64,000 nucleotides of DNA from Saccharomycopsis malanga (Eukaryota > Ascomycota > Saccharomycetes > Ascoideales > Saccharomycopsidaceae): the NCBI GenBank assembly GCA_004014935.1, contig CP025321.1, positions 2,728,001 to 2,792,000 of the forward strand, given 5' to 3'. Position numbers and translations under genes: made by a program. The notes beneath the pieces were generated by a model. It ran no database searches. It saw only the letters and a program-made list of their open reading frames with translations, and was not told the DNA's origin. Position 1 is the stretch's first letter. Each line of letters opens with the position of its first letter. Positions 30,701 through 40,108 of this stretch are shown here, in pieces.

Positions 30701-31387
30701 GGGGCGAAAGATTTCAAAATTTGGTCCTGTTTTCTGCTTGATCCACTGTAGCACTTCTGTAGAGAATATCGAAGATGAATTTATCGACGAAACAAGCTCT
30801 GTGAATCTCTGGCTAGGAAAGTTTAACTGGTCTTCTTGTTTGGTGTCACTCGCGTCACTGGCGTCACCGCCAGCAGGAAGCTTGGCAACATCATCTAAAC
30901 TGTCTTTTCTTTGTCTCTTTCCATGGGTTATCTCATGGTATGTTCTGGTTGGCATATCCGTACGTATTGATTCTAATGCTGCAATCCTGGCAGTCAAACC
31001 GTCTAATGTGCTGCTCATAGTGGCAACTTTATGCAGAAGTTTCTCGTTGACTTCTAAAATCTGCCCCAACTTTTCTTTAACCAAAGATTCAAAAGCACGG
31101 CTGAATCCTTTAGGGCCGGGATCCTCTGTCTCCGCACTGGACACAGAATAAGGCCGGTAATACTCATTGCTTTGTCCCACCGGTGGTAGGGGAATATCAG
31201 ACGGGTTTTTGCGGAAACAACTGCGTTTCTTCTTGACATATGTATAAGAACAGCTTACATTATGATTTAGACAGTAATCGCACGGCTCCGTACCACTACA
31301 CTTACTCTTTCTCTTTCGACAGCGGTCACAGGCATTTGTTGTCCTTTGATGGGTATCTGAGTTGTCTCCCATCCTTCTACTTTGCAT
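27725..31387 (-). CDS. Zn2Cys6 zinc-cluster transcription factor
   Basis: 1,220-aa fungal binuclear zinc-cluster regulator. The DNA-binding domain is at the N-terminus, residues 20-46, with spacing CX2CX6CX5CX2CX6C (ACDRCRKRKSKC ... CDYCLNHNVSC). It is followed by a basic linker and a short coiled coil near residues 115-150 (EKLLHKVATMSSTLDGLTARIAALE), the usual dimerisation element. The large middle region contains the fungal-specific factor domain (around FFRPQLVRYFVRMFLKLHSKSF and ELLMFSAMICSGCFYVSSKL). The last 250 residues are Asn/Thr/Ser-rich and likely activating. The first ATG in frame is at 31387. A second at 31372 would drop five residues. I cannot name the ortholog. Confidence 0.92.
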   Translation of the reverse strand: MQSRRMGDNSDTHQRTTNACDRCRKRKSKCSGTEPCDYCLNHNVSCSYTYVKKKRSCFRKNPSDIPLPPVGQSNEYYRPYSVSSAETEDPGPKGFSRAFESLVKEKLGQILEVNEKLLHKVATMSSTLDGLTARIAALESIRTDMPTRTYHEITHGKRQRKDSLDDVAKLPAGGDASDASDTKQEDQLNFPSQRFTELVSSINSSSIFSTEVLQWIKQKTGPNFEIFRPVIDTHLSFLEEMGRTIKYEFNDLKTYDDYLFFRPQLVRYFVRMFLKLHSKSFLVSDEEAFDLYYRFYEAHPLKHQQHQQDFAKEATKKEIASHGKPSSPKSPYKKNTQLTDSELLMFSAMICSGCFYVSSKLHQLSQDNKPKTPTQLELENEVMMNAPRLLLEELEWNSMKNCFYYFLKVQKKNEGRATVVGMLVLYLYLNSTIYSKFNYFILSCACKHAKMLGYHSLSSDNPNADQDYWEKKLIWANVYLFNQDMASALEKDAFVKDEHALHEIGFVNVTKFYIRFFLKELSADNLESSTSLPDIIVNDSTVRLRFEEIARNNLLSLDTDLVFDSKRELSNPAKLYAILHSAAQYSYQAFTILTYYYGFSIAKLISSFSKQNFLDNILKTIPGIKGRSNPEAKRTFLDKMYSALDHINYMSQQFQEWSSTVPENIRPGRPLDVTMYQYVDPANKVDPEVKYWNNPRFTKTESTKGRQVAANRMRLSFSGYDVEDLSDSLELSAALLIICQFKYHYHLMKTHRFAFQACSKLANDQELLQSISRATLADPLELETELRARIELYQGTSLNGALEILRLSITVFKNHYHAVYWCINYINGAYFALFMNNIRRYPLKTAEQELEDKLQCTYLMIDCYAQCLSRSYFPAQRGKVGVKDVFNRRLLMLSVAHFHDKYQYNVKQDSKLQEFLMSLEGDDKETVKHFMADTMADTTQKRPFEHQQEDLVRKIPKKENNYNFTACQNFNSDNMNNRNAFEWLKNGPVQQYVSELRTTAPANNTRIANEVVVEPYNNDTRTEGNVNLNPSNVEHEMTSTTIPSFKLTFFTLLNVDSAPEIPQGLSSLGDYESREFDIYNKSGPANTNLPGPTSDINQTNKANNMFSLPELNGQQILTKTIETKENNNTHSAYGNYALNNPIQLLFSTNLARIDSEIFGESVDTNGGPYSAISENGLANGVTNSSDTSSQALAKSTSADELMLNLLELDPLSMSGYVWYE

Positions 31388-32523
31388 TCGCTTGATTATA
31401 GTATTGTTAGCAGTACTTGAAATACATAAATTCTTCCCTTTCTTGGCCAAATGTCAACGCATTACTAATAAACTGTATTTTTTGGATCGAAAGCCTAGTA
31501 AAAAAGAATTCCTCGGACAAAATGGCTATCAAGCTGCACAGTAGTCCATCTTCCAATCACTGGCCAATAATGTTCGAAAATGGAAAGTATATACCTTATA
31601 TACCCAAGGAGCTTCACCCAAGACTATGGTTAGCCCTCTTTATAATATATGTGGCGGGTAACTGATAAATTTACCAACTTTACTGAATTTTTGCAGTAAA
31701 TATGAATATTGATGATTTTGATGCGATGAAGCTATTAAAATATAATTTCATTTATAATAGACTACTGTAAAAGCAATGGAAGGTAGTAGAAAAGAGTACC
31801 AGCAACTGATATATACAGCACTAGCAGATGATGGTAATTGTAAGCGATGGTTTTGACATGTATGTGATAATATGTGACAACGCTTAAATGTCCTATTATA
31901 GTTGACTGTTTGAGTAGATGTTGCTGTGGGAAGGGTTATGTGCCATCAGCACGCTAACCTTATATATCCTCAATTGTAGCAGAAAAGGACATAAACTTGA
32001 TACCAACCTTTTAGAAGACTTTTTATTTTCTAACGCATTTATAAGTCCCGCTCAATTATAGTTACATCAACCTAATTTCCGTCAAGTACTAGTCAAATTA
32101 GCACAACAGTCGTAACCCTCACATAATCACTAAACATACGACCACAATCCACAACTACATATCGATGTGCAAAATAAAACCATGTATTGAAGACTGTATT
32201 AAAATGAAGATGTAGCAATCCCTGAGATCCCGATCCGGCTAGCACAGCGTGCTAGCTAATAATATTCCACCTAAAAATAACCGTACCATGTAAAGATATT
32301 GACCAGAAAAAGAGTTGGACCGAAAAATAGTAGTTTAAAGAAAAAAAATAGTAAAAAAAATTAAGAAAAAAAGATTGAAAATTGTGATAAAAATTTTATC
32401 CGAGAAAAATTCATGAGTCGTTGAGGCTTTCTGTTGTGCAGTACAATTGAACAACATATTGCCCCTAATGCTAAAGATAAAAGTCGTTTCTCATTAGAGT
32501 TTTTCAAACTTGTAAAGGGCACG
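31388..32523. other. Promoter region of the Zn2Cys6 gene
   Basis: 1.1 kb between the Zn2Cys6 start and the stop of the Azf1-like gene, both minus strand. A-rich runs at 32330-32380 lie in the 3' region of the upstream gene. No other gene is supported. Confidence 0.5.
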
Positions 32524-35091
32524 TCATTGACTGGCGCTACCGTTATTATTGTAACGAAGCGCATCTGGTGCCAAGTTCATCCTATATCCCATATTCAACA
32601 GGTTGTAGTAATCGAGATTGTTTGCAGCGGATCCATTTTTATTGGAATACTGAGGCGCCGGCAATAACGGGATCTGGCCACGAGCATTGTTCTGGTAAGG
32701 GAATGGTTGCTGGTTTTGCATCATTTGAACGGAAGGCTGTTGAGGAGCTTGCTGGACCTGTTGTTGCTGTGGCTGAGCGATGTTCGACGCATTTTGTAAG
32801 GCCTGTTGTTGTTGGTGTTGAGCGGAAGTAATTGGAGTTTTCTCCTTCTTACCACGACCTTTGATGCCTTTGTTAGAATTCTTATAAATATTCATAAAGT
32901 ATTTGATTGTTTCGCGTTCTTTTTCAGGCAAATGGCTCAAATCGTCGCCCAATCCAGCAAGCTTATTAGTGAGGTCCAAGACAGTGCTCAAGTGGAATCT
33001 GTTCTGATGAGCTTTCAAGTTACCCAACTGAGTGAATCCTTTGTCACAGTTATCCAATTTACATTTGAATGGCTTTACATTTGAATGTGTCATCTCATGT
33101 GCAGCTAGGTTTCCTTTTCTGCTAAAGCTACGGCCACAATTATTACATCTAAATGGTCGTTCTCCAGTGTGAGATCTCAAATGAGTGCGCAAATTGCCTC
33201 CCTGGGTGAACGACTTTCCGCAATGTTCGCATTTGTATGGCTTGAGGCCTATGTGAGACCGCAAATGAACCTCCAAATGTGTGGACTGTGTGAAGTGCTT
33301 GAAACAGTATTTACACTGATGTTTCTTTTTAGATGTAGTACGTGACTTGATCTTATCTATGCCGCCTACAAGTTCAATAGGAGGTGGAATGACATCACCG
33401 TCACTTAAAATAGAACCGTCCGGACCTTGAGAAATGGGTTTTTTTACGCCCTTGGCTCTTGCCTGGATAACCAACATAAGCTGATCAATCTTTGTTGCCC
33501 CAAGAACAGGCTTGCCGTCTTCAAAATGAGACACAGACTTGGCAGGAACCAACTGTGCTTCTGGATGTTGTTTCAACTCCTCTTGTTCGCTTGCCCTACG
33601 CAAGTCGATCTCCTGGATTTTCGGTTCTGGGCTGGTTTTACTGTTTTCGTATGCTCTGGGAGTAGTGTAGCTCAGTTTATCGGAGGTGGGAGTGATTAAA
33701 GACCCAGCTGCACTATGGATCACCGGTGGGGTTTTCAATGCTTTTTGCCTTTGAGGAGTGATTATGTCTTTCCGGTAATTCACTTGGGCATCGGGCCTCA
33801 CCGTCAAACTTTGAGGCGGAAGTGCTCCTGGAGGATAGTATTGGTTTGCCAGTCCTACAGTAGGAGGCGGCAAATTGCCGTATGCACCTGAGATTTTACG
33901 AGCTTGTTGCTGAGCTGCCTGTTGCTGCTGGTGTTGAGATAATGTTGACGAAATAAGAGGAAGCTGCTGTTTTTGTTGTTGGTTATAAAGCGTGCCATCT
34001 TCAGTTTTGAGAGAATTTGATTTCTTGTGTTTTTTCTTTGATTTGTCTGAAGAAGAGGAAGAAGAAGACGATTTACGTTTATGGCCACTAGACTTTGAAG
34101 CTTCTTTTTCTTCGATGGCAAACAACTTTTTATTATCAAACTCGTTGGGATTCTCCATAATATCTTCAATTTTCCCATTGTTGGACGTGCTGTTGTTATT
34201 GGGAAGATTCTTTAAAGTCTCTGAGCTGTTACGGGATCCAGGCAACATGAACTGGAAATCATTGTTGAGTCCTTTGACCACACTATCACGCTTTACAAAA
34301 TTATCGAAATCGCTTGTGATCTCAGACATTGCCAAGCTGGGAAGAAACGAGTTACGACGGCCCAACGAGTTGAAACTGAAACTACCAACTGAGGGACGTT
34401 GGTAATAACCCTGCGGCGATGTTCCAGCCGGGTCGCTGGGATAATTGAACAAGTTGTTAAAAGAGGACGTGCGAGAATGAGAGCCCCCGGAGGATCCGGA
34501 AACACCTGTGGCAGGAGAAGCACTCAGTCCTTGGTTCAGAAAGACCTCTGTGTTGAAAACAGGACCGTTGTGACGATCAGAATAGTTGTTAGAACCCTGT
34601 GGATGATTTACAAGAGGTTCTGCTACGGACAACTTGCGGTTCTGAGACAGGGGCACGTTTTGTAAAGGCGAGTTCACATTGCTATTTGGACCGTTGTTTT
34701 TGCTCTGTTCATAATTGTTGTAATTGTTAGCATAATTGCCAACACTGCCATTGTTCAAAGAAAAGCTGAAATTGAGATCAGGATTATTGTAATTCATGAG
34801 TGAGTTATTACGCGAGTTCTCATTCAACAGAGGCAAAAACGAAAGAGAATCTTCTCTACCTTCGGTATTTAAGCCAGGAAACAACGACGAAATGCTAAAG
34901 TTTCGCGAGTGGCGGAAACCAGGGTTGGAAAAAGACCCACGAGACGCAGAAGTGTTGACAGAACCACTGTTGGAATGTTTCGGATTGGCAGAACCAGCGC
35001 CTGCACTTGGATTAGACGACTCAGCATTACTGCCGCTGGTGCTGCTGCTGTTGTTGTTCTTGTTGACAGTGGCCATGGTGGACTGTAACAT
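32524..35091 (-). CDS. AZF1: Azf1-like C2H2 transcription factor
   Basis: 855-aa factor with four tandem C2H2 fingers at about residues 592-698: CKYCFKHFTQSTHLEVHLRSH, then fingers containing FTQGGNLRTHLRSH, FSRKGNLAAHEMTH and the last C-X4-C finger ending FTQLGNLKAHQNRFH. Finger order and linkers match S. cerevisiae Azf1, a carbon-source-dependent activator of cell-wall and growth genes. The N-terminal 590 residues are Asn/Ser-rich with several NN, Ser and Gln runs (for example QHQQQQAAQQQ), as in Azf1. A Gln-rich tail follows the fingers. The ATG at 35091 is close to a second at 35076 (MATVNKN), and either may be used. The upstream non-coding region is 3.2 kb, far longer than average here, suggesting complex regulation. 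Confidence 0.83.
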   Translation of the reverse strand: MLQSTMATVNKNNNSSSTSGSNAESSNPSAGAGSANPKHSNSGSVNTSASRGSFSNPGFRHSRNFSISSLFPGLNTEGREDSLSFLPLLNENSRNNSLMNYNNPDLNFSFSLNNGSVGNYANNYNNYEQSKNNGPNSNVNSPLQNVPLSQNRKLSVAEPLVNHPQGSNNYSDRHNGPVFNTEVFLNQGLSASPATGVSGSSGGSHSRTSSFNNLFNYPSDPAGTSPQGYYQRPSVGSFSFNSLGRRNSFLPSLAMSEITSDFDNFVKRDSVVKGLNNDFQFMLPGSRNSSETLKNLPNNNSTSNNGKIEDIMENPNEFDNKKLFAIEEKEASKSSGHKRKSSSSSSSSDKSKKKHKKSNSLKTEDGTLYNQQQKQQLPLISSTLSQHQQQQAAQQQARKISGAYGNLPPPTVGLANQYYPPGALPPQSLTVRPDAQVNYRKDIITPQRQKALKTPPVIHSAAGSLITPTSDKLSYTTPRAYENSKTSPEPKIQEIDLRRASEQEELKQHPEAQLVPAKSVSHFEDGKPVLGATKIDQLMLVIQARAKGVKKPISQGPDGSILSDGDVIPPPIELVGGIDKIKSRTTSKKKHQCKYCFKHFTQSTHLEVHLRSHIGLKPYKCEHCGKSFTQGGNLRTHLRSHTGERPFRCNNCGRSFSRKGNLAAHEMTHSNVKPFKCKLDNCDKGFTQLGNLKAHQNRFHLSTVLDLTNKLAGLGDDLSHLPEKERETIKYFMNIYKNSNKGIKGRGKKEKTPITSAQHQQQQALQNASNIAQPQQQQVQQAPQQPSVQMMQNQQPFPYQNNARGQIPLLPAPQYSNKNGSAANNLDYYNLLNMGYRMNLAPDALRYNNNGSASQ

Positions 35092-36392
35092 GGAAAAGTC
35101 AGGTTTGATTGTTAAAACAACCTATAAGTTACGATGATCGGGATGTCCGTGGACCAGATCTGCGCGATGGCATCCAAGAGCAAAAAGTCGGGCTGTGTTG
35201 AATGGATTTAGTTTGCAAAAAAACGCTATTGCAAAATGAACTTGTAATAATATCCAAACCAAAATAGCTGAGATTCTTTGAAAATCAAAAAGGAATGGAA
35301 ACAAATCAAGATATCAAGACACCCTCGGGAAAAAGAAAGAGCAATGATGGTCGCTTCGTTATAAAAAACATTATTGCTGCCCATCCTCACCCCGAGACCT
35401 CTCTAGATATACGTCATGTGCAACCTGTACGTGTATTACTACACGCACTCCCCATGATAACAGCACCTAAGTGGGCTGTGTGAGGCCGAGCAATCGTCGC
35501 ATACAAATTTGTATTACATTTTTGTATTGGTAAGAATAGAATAGTTACAATAGTTTGCGCCGCCTGTTTTGTTTGGCCGTTGGAAAGGGCTGTTGCTCGC
35601 TTGCTGGCTTGCTGATGTTTGACCAGTACCACTTGCTTCATGCATGGTGATGCATATTGACGCTTACGTCATGGGAGGCCATTTTACTAGATAGGTCATA
35701 TTCAGAGTTTTGGCTGGGCGAGATGTGATTACTGAATGCAACCTTTTTAATTATTCATCAGCTAAAATCAAACATATGGTTATACTCTTTTGATACTAAA
35801 TAATTTTTATTTTTTCTCTTTCTTCTTTTGAAAGAGTATCTTTAATTGTAGGATAAGAAGTTACTTTATTCTAGAACAGTATGTGATTTAGTTCGACTAT
35901 TGTCTTTTTATATATTATCTAATTTATATTGATATTATTTTGCAAATTGGGAGAAAAATCTTTACCATTTTTTGTAAAATTTAACATTATCTTTGAAACT
36001 CAAGATATAAAACCAGTCTTTTTAGATGTCTTGTTAAATTTTCAAAAATAATCAAGTAATAATATTATTTCATTTTTCAATTTATTAATACATGGTAGCT
36101 CTATTCTAAAATCCTTTTTTGTATTTTGATTCTTTTTACAAAGGTTAGCATTGAAGTCGAGTCTGCAAAAGGTATTAATCCATTTACCTGGTTTCTCCTG
36201 CTTCTTTGTCGAACAGTGGACAGCCCAATCCAACAAGTTACTACTAGACTTATCAAAATTGAGTTTGTTCCAAGCTTATCTAGCACAATAATCGTTTTGG
36301 GTGAATTTTATTTAACTGTGTAGCTGCCGGTTAACTATGGCAGCTTGGTTTTTTGTAAAATTCAAAAACAACATTAAATATTTAAACAGCCG
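35092..36392. other. Upstream region of the Azf1-like gene, proximal part
   Basis: About 1.3 kb with no supported gene. It contains a pair of ATGCAT motifs at 35640-35655 and a strongly AT-rich segment from about 35740 to 36120. Short frames on both strands around 36040-36320 have no recognisable similarity. Confidence 0.5.
35640..35655. promoter_or_regulatory. Paired ATGCAT motifs
   Basis: ATGCAT occurs at 35640-35645 and again at 35650-35655, start to start 10 bp (one helical turn), about 550 bp upstream of the Azf1-like ATG. The second reads ATGCATAT and fits the RTGCATRW motif described for Candida Efg1 (APSES family). Regulation by such a factor is inference. Confidence 0.3.
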
Positions 36393-36652
36393 CTAGGCCA
36401 GATGGTAAAAAACCTGACAGGCTCAGGGGTTCGATTCGCAATACGTACACTTTTTTACAATATTGAACGAGACTTTACGAGTAATTGTAACTGTCTGACC
36501 TAGAGTGAAGTTTAAAGTTTACTTTCCAATTTATCAAATGAGAAAGATATAGTGAATAAGATGTGATTGGGTTTCGATAGGATTTGCCAAGTCCCCTTAG
36601 ACATAGCGTGTATATACGAAACTGATACATACTGGGCTTGAAATATATGATA
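36393..36652 (+). mobile_element. SINE-like tRNA-derived repeat, copy B
   Basis: This is the second copy of the element at 4310-4590, in the same orientation. The left end begins with a GGCCAGATGG string equivalent to GGCCGGATGG in copy A, then lacks about 30 bp that include box A. Box B-like GGTTCGATTCG is intact at 36428-36438. The tail at 36593-36652 matches copy A at 53 of 60 positions, six of the seven differences being transitions. An AAT/ATT inverted run at about 36649-36673 follows directly. The copy is probably dead for transcription because of the missing box A. Confidence 0.6.
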
Positions 36653-38347
36653 ATAATAATAATATTATTATTCAGACTATAAGAAATTGTTAGTGTAACA
36701 TCTTTAACAAATATTTAAGACCACCAATACAAAACTTTACCAGTAGCTAACCAACTTGCATAAATTAACGTTTGTAGTGCATACTTTAGCTGAGATTGCA
36801 ATAATAATCTTGTCCAAGCATAACCCTTATAATTTCACTTGCTCCTACATTGAATTGTCAACATTCAATTTAAAAAAAAAGAAAAAGAAAAGAGTGCTAA
36901 ACAAAGCTGGAAATCTAAAATAGAACTCAGAAGGAAAAGTAATGAAGAAAGAAAACAAGAAACGCTATACCAGCCATTGATATAACTTAGTAAATAAAAG
37001 TTTTAGAGAAACGCTTTACAAAAAAGCACAAGATTCCAATCCAACATGCAACGGCTTCGTCATAGTAAACGGGTTTACGCGAGTTCTACAGTTGGCGGCC
37101 ACTTCTACTTGCCAGGTTATTTATTCTATGGTAAAAAAATTACATTGCCTTACATTTGCCGTTGTAACGGTCTATGTAAGGGTTTGCTTCGCTTTGCATT
37201 TACATGCATACACACATACAATGGCTTAATATACCATTTACATGGGTTCTATGCATGCGCTCTGCGCGTCACACATACATACATGCACATATTATGCATT
37301 ACATTGCATATTCCTGTGCGTATCATAACATTAGCGCGTTGTCATGCGTTACACCAACCCAATGGTGCTAATGGCCCCTTGCACTACGCAACAATAATGA
37401 TACAGAAATCATATTACTATACAAAGTCCCTCCAAAAAAGGGACACGGGGAAAACTCAAGTTAGCGGGCCGCCATTTTGGTATATGCATATTTTATGCAC
37501 AAAATCACCCGTTTGTTCATAAAAGGGCAATTTAATTAACTATTGAAAATATTTATTATGAGGCAATCCCTTTAGAATTGCAACAATAGTATGCATCTCA
37601 ACACCCGGACATAATAGTTTAACCTCCTTACACCACATGTGCCTGGTGTAAGTCGATATGATTTTCCAACCCATATGTTTTAATCAATCATATGGCTGCT
37701 CAAAATGTGAGGGTTTCGTAGATATGATTGAAATTCCCGTCCGATGGCAATTTTGCGAAAAATCATACTTCTGGAAAAAATTTGGTGAGATGGTTCATGA
37801 AATAAGTAGATTTAGGCGTGCTGAGAGAGCATAAGCTGGGTTACATGATGTTGGTTGAGTCTCGTTTTGTTAGATATTTAACTTTTAAAGCCAATTGAGA
37901 TTGTGATTCGGGCGGCAGTGGCGTTTAAATCCATATTTTTGCAGATGAGACCAAGGGTATACCCTACGATCTTAAATCGAAATTTTGCCTTCCGCACGTG
38001 ACAATTTTGCCAGATAAATTTATATATACAGTGGAAACAATAAGGTAGTAATTGGGCTTTGCATCGTAAAATACCGATATATTAGAGGAGCATTAATGCC
38101 TATTAAGCTTTATTCATGAACATTTGCCTATATTTCCATCTGGGTAACTTTATAGTCACATTCTGAAGTTTGTAGTTCGTTGTTTTCGTCTTTGTTTTTG
38201 CCTCCTAAGTGCTTTTTTATAATAATAGTATAATCTTATATTTCGAGCCCCGTATATATCAGTTGTGTATCTTCAAAATAGAAAAGTACTTACTGTTTTT
38301 TTTCCTTCCTGATTTTTTCTTATTTGAATTGTTTCTGGTAGGCTTGA
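36653..38347. other. Upstream region of the Azf1-like gene, distal part
   Basis: About 1.7 kb without a supported gene. At 37204, 37251 and 37294 there are ATGCAT hexamers, with further TGCAT/ATGCA partial matches between, in a CA/TA-rich stretch. A small hairpin (GTCCCT at 37426-37431 pairing with AGGGAC at 37439-37444) and a CACGTGAC E-box near 37996 are the other visible features. Confidence 0.45.
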
Positions 38348-39067
38348 TTAGACAATGTTTGAAAGGTAAAATTTCTTGATAACTTTGCAGTCAGGGCTAA
38401 TGTAGCTCGCGCTGGCTACAACAGCTTGTGCACATTCGAAATCTTCGGTGGTGGTATCACTAGTACTACAAATATTCTCCTGGCACACGATAGAAGTCAT
38501 CGTATCGGTTAACATAGGGCAAGCTTCAAAGTCAAGTAACAGAAACAGTGCTCTTCTCTTTACATTCCCAATCTCTAAATCACTACCAAACTCTCCGTCA
38601 TCATAGTCACCTTCGAAATAGTCTATATTGGGCCGCTGACAATTTAGTTGTCTTGTTGGCGGCTCTTCTGGAATATTTAGTAGGGACGAGCAATTCGGAG
38701 TTTTAGTATTAGACAAGAGGGGCTGCACAAGTTGGTTTCTATGATTTCGTATTTTCTCATTTTTGAGACTTTCTTGTACATATACCAATCTGGGCCTTAT
38801 ATTATGTATTCTAACTGCCTTTTCATAAAGCTGTGCACTACTATCAAAAGTTGCGAAACTGTTTTCCATTGGGGATTGATGCCCATTTGTTTTGGAAAGG
38901 GCAAAAGTTTCTGTCTTTGAAGTACTAGACTTGGGTCCGTTGCTCCTTTCAAACAGTTCTGAACTTCTCCAGTCATCTGTATAATCTGTTTCAGCAACAC
39001 TAGTTTGTTCACTCTTTTCAATGTCATAATAATTTTCTTTCTTGAATGGGCTCTTGGGTATTATCAT
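38348..39067 (-). CDS. Unrecognised 239-aa acidic protein
   Basis: 239-aa protein starting MIIPKSPFKKENYYDIEK. I do not recognise it. It is polar and Ser/Thr-rich, with a basic-acidic middle (EKAVRIHNIRPRLVYVQESLKNEKIRNHRNQ), an acidic segment (YFEGDYDDGEFGSDLE) and several cysteines in the last 60 residues. There is no signal peptide, zinc finger pattern or membrane segment. ATG-initiated length, lack of low-complexity tracts and codon use like neighbouring genes suggest it is real. It lies between two large gaps and between the two C2H2-factor genes. A fast-evolving regulatory protein is possible but unsupported. Confidence 0.6.
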   Translation of the reverse strand: MIIPKSPFKKENYYDIEKSEQTSVAETDYTDDWRSSELFERSNGPKSSTSKTETFALSKTNGHQSPMENSFATFDSSAQLYEKAVRIHNIRPRLVYVQESLKNEKIRNHRNQLVQPLLSNTKTPNCSSLLNIPEEPPTRQLNCQRPNIDYFEGDYDDGEFGSDLEIGNVKRRALFLLLDFEACPMLTDTMTSIVCQENICSTSDTTTEDFECAQAVVASASYISPDCKVIKKFYLSNIV

Positions 39068-40108
39068 CCTCAGCTCTGGCTAAAAAAGATATTGCAATGA
39101 GGTTTACATACCGGTCCATATCAGCACTATATACGCTCTTCTGATCAGGATAGAAGCAGTTCCAAAAAAGGCTACGGCTCTCATCCATATGTTGGTAACA
39201 ATATGATGGGCTCTATTGTTATAATGCTTAATTCCTGGTGCGCAACATGGAATAACGCAGATCAAACCTGACCATCCTTGACATGTTGCACAAGTTATCC
39301 TTTCATAAAAAGAATGGCAAAATAGTGTTTAGTAGTTATATGACAAATGGTATGTATTATTTGTGTGAAAAATGTGATATAGTGAACAAAGTGTAATATC
39401 AACATCAAAGATTGTTTCTTTGCGGGTTTTGTTTAGTAAGGTTCCCTTTATATGTTTTCCAGATTGAATTTGATCTCCTGTTAGTTCTTGGCTATTTTGC
39501 TGCACCCAAATAGACCTTTTTCGGAAATAGTCAGCTTAAGAAGGCATCCAGACAGACCAGGATTCTTACTGTAGACGTAAAATGTGTGTTTCGAGACTGT
39601 CCATGAAACCAGAGTGATTGACGAGTTTTGACAAAGCTTCAAATTTGACAGGCCTAGAAATTGTTTGATAGAAGGTTTAATCAAAAACCCAGAGATGTGC
39701 TTTATACAAGATGAGAAGATTTAGTGCCTTTCACGTTTGAAGCCGTCTTGTAACCTGTTTGAATTCCCACGGCACATTTAAACTCTCCAAAAAAGAGACA
39801 TTTTTTTTTTGCAGTTATAGCCTGGAATAGCCTGGAATCTACTAGTGAAGCCATTCTACAAAGATATATGTAATTATTCACGAAAGGAAAGCATGAAGTT
39901 TGAAAAGAAAGTAGCAAAGAACTGAATAGCCATATGTTTAAAAAATGAATAAGAAAGGCCATAAATATGAAATAAATGTTATATAGAACGAGAATTGAAA
40001 TCAACAGTAAACTAATTTCAACAATATACAAAATGAGTAAACAAATTAAAAACATGCATTTAGCATGTCTAGGTGACCAGCACCCTAACGATGAAATATT
40101 AACAACAA
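39068..40108. other. Intergenic region before the two-finger factor
   Basis: About 1 kb. Minus-strand frames at 39481-39684 and 39702-40055 are open, but the first has no ATG and the second begins with hydrophobic low-complexity sequence. I do not call them genes. The region should hold the promoter of the 239-aa gene and the 3' end of the two-finger factor gene. Confidence 0.45.

Noticed and set aside
31387-31450. Longer N-terminus of the Zn2Cys6 factor
   Set aside because: The extra 21 codons begin with TTG rather than ATG; the first ATG at 31387 already includes the whole zinc cluster.
36042-36323. Possible relic coding sequence beside repeat copy B
   Set aside because: Short frames on both strands look weakly protein-like but match no transposon or host family I know; too short and AT-rich to support.
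37046-37522. 158-codon plus-strand frame
   Set aside because: Composition (His/Tyr/Cys-rich, from CA/TA-rich DNA with ATGCAT motifs) is that of non-coding repeats, with no domain or neighbour support.
39481-40055. Small cysteine-containing secreted protein
   Set aside because: Two adjacent minus-strand frames are open, but the first has no ATG, the second starts in hydrophobic low-complexity sequence, and neither resembles a known family. No repaired reading was attempted.
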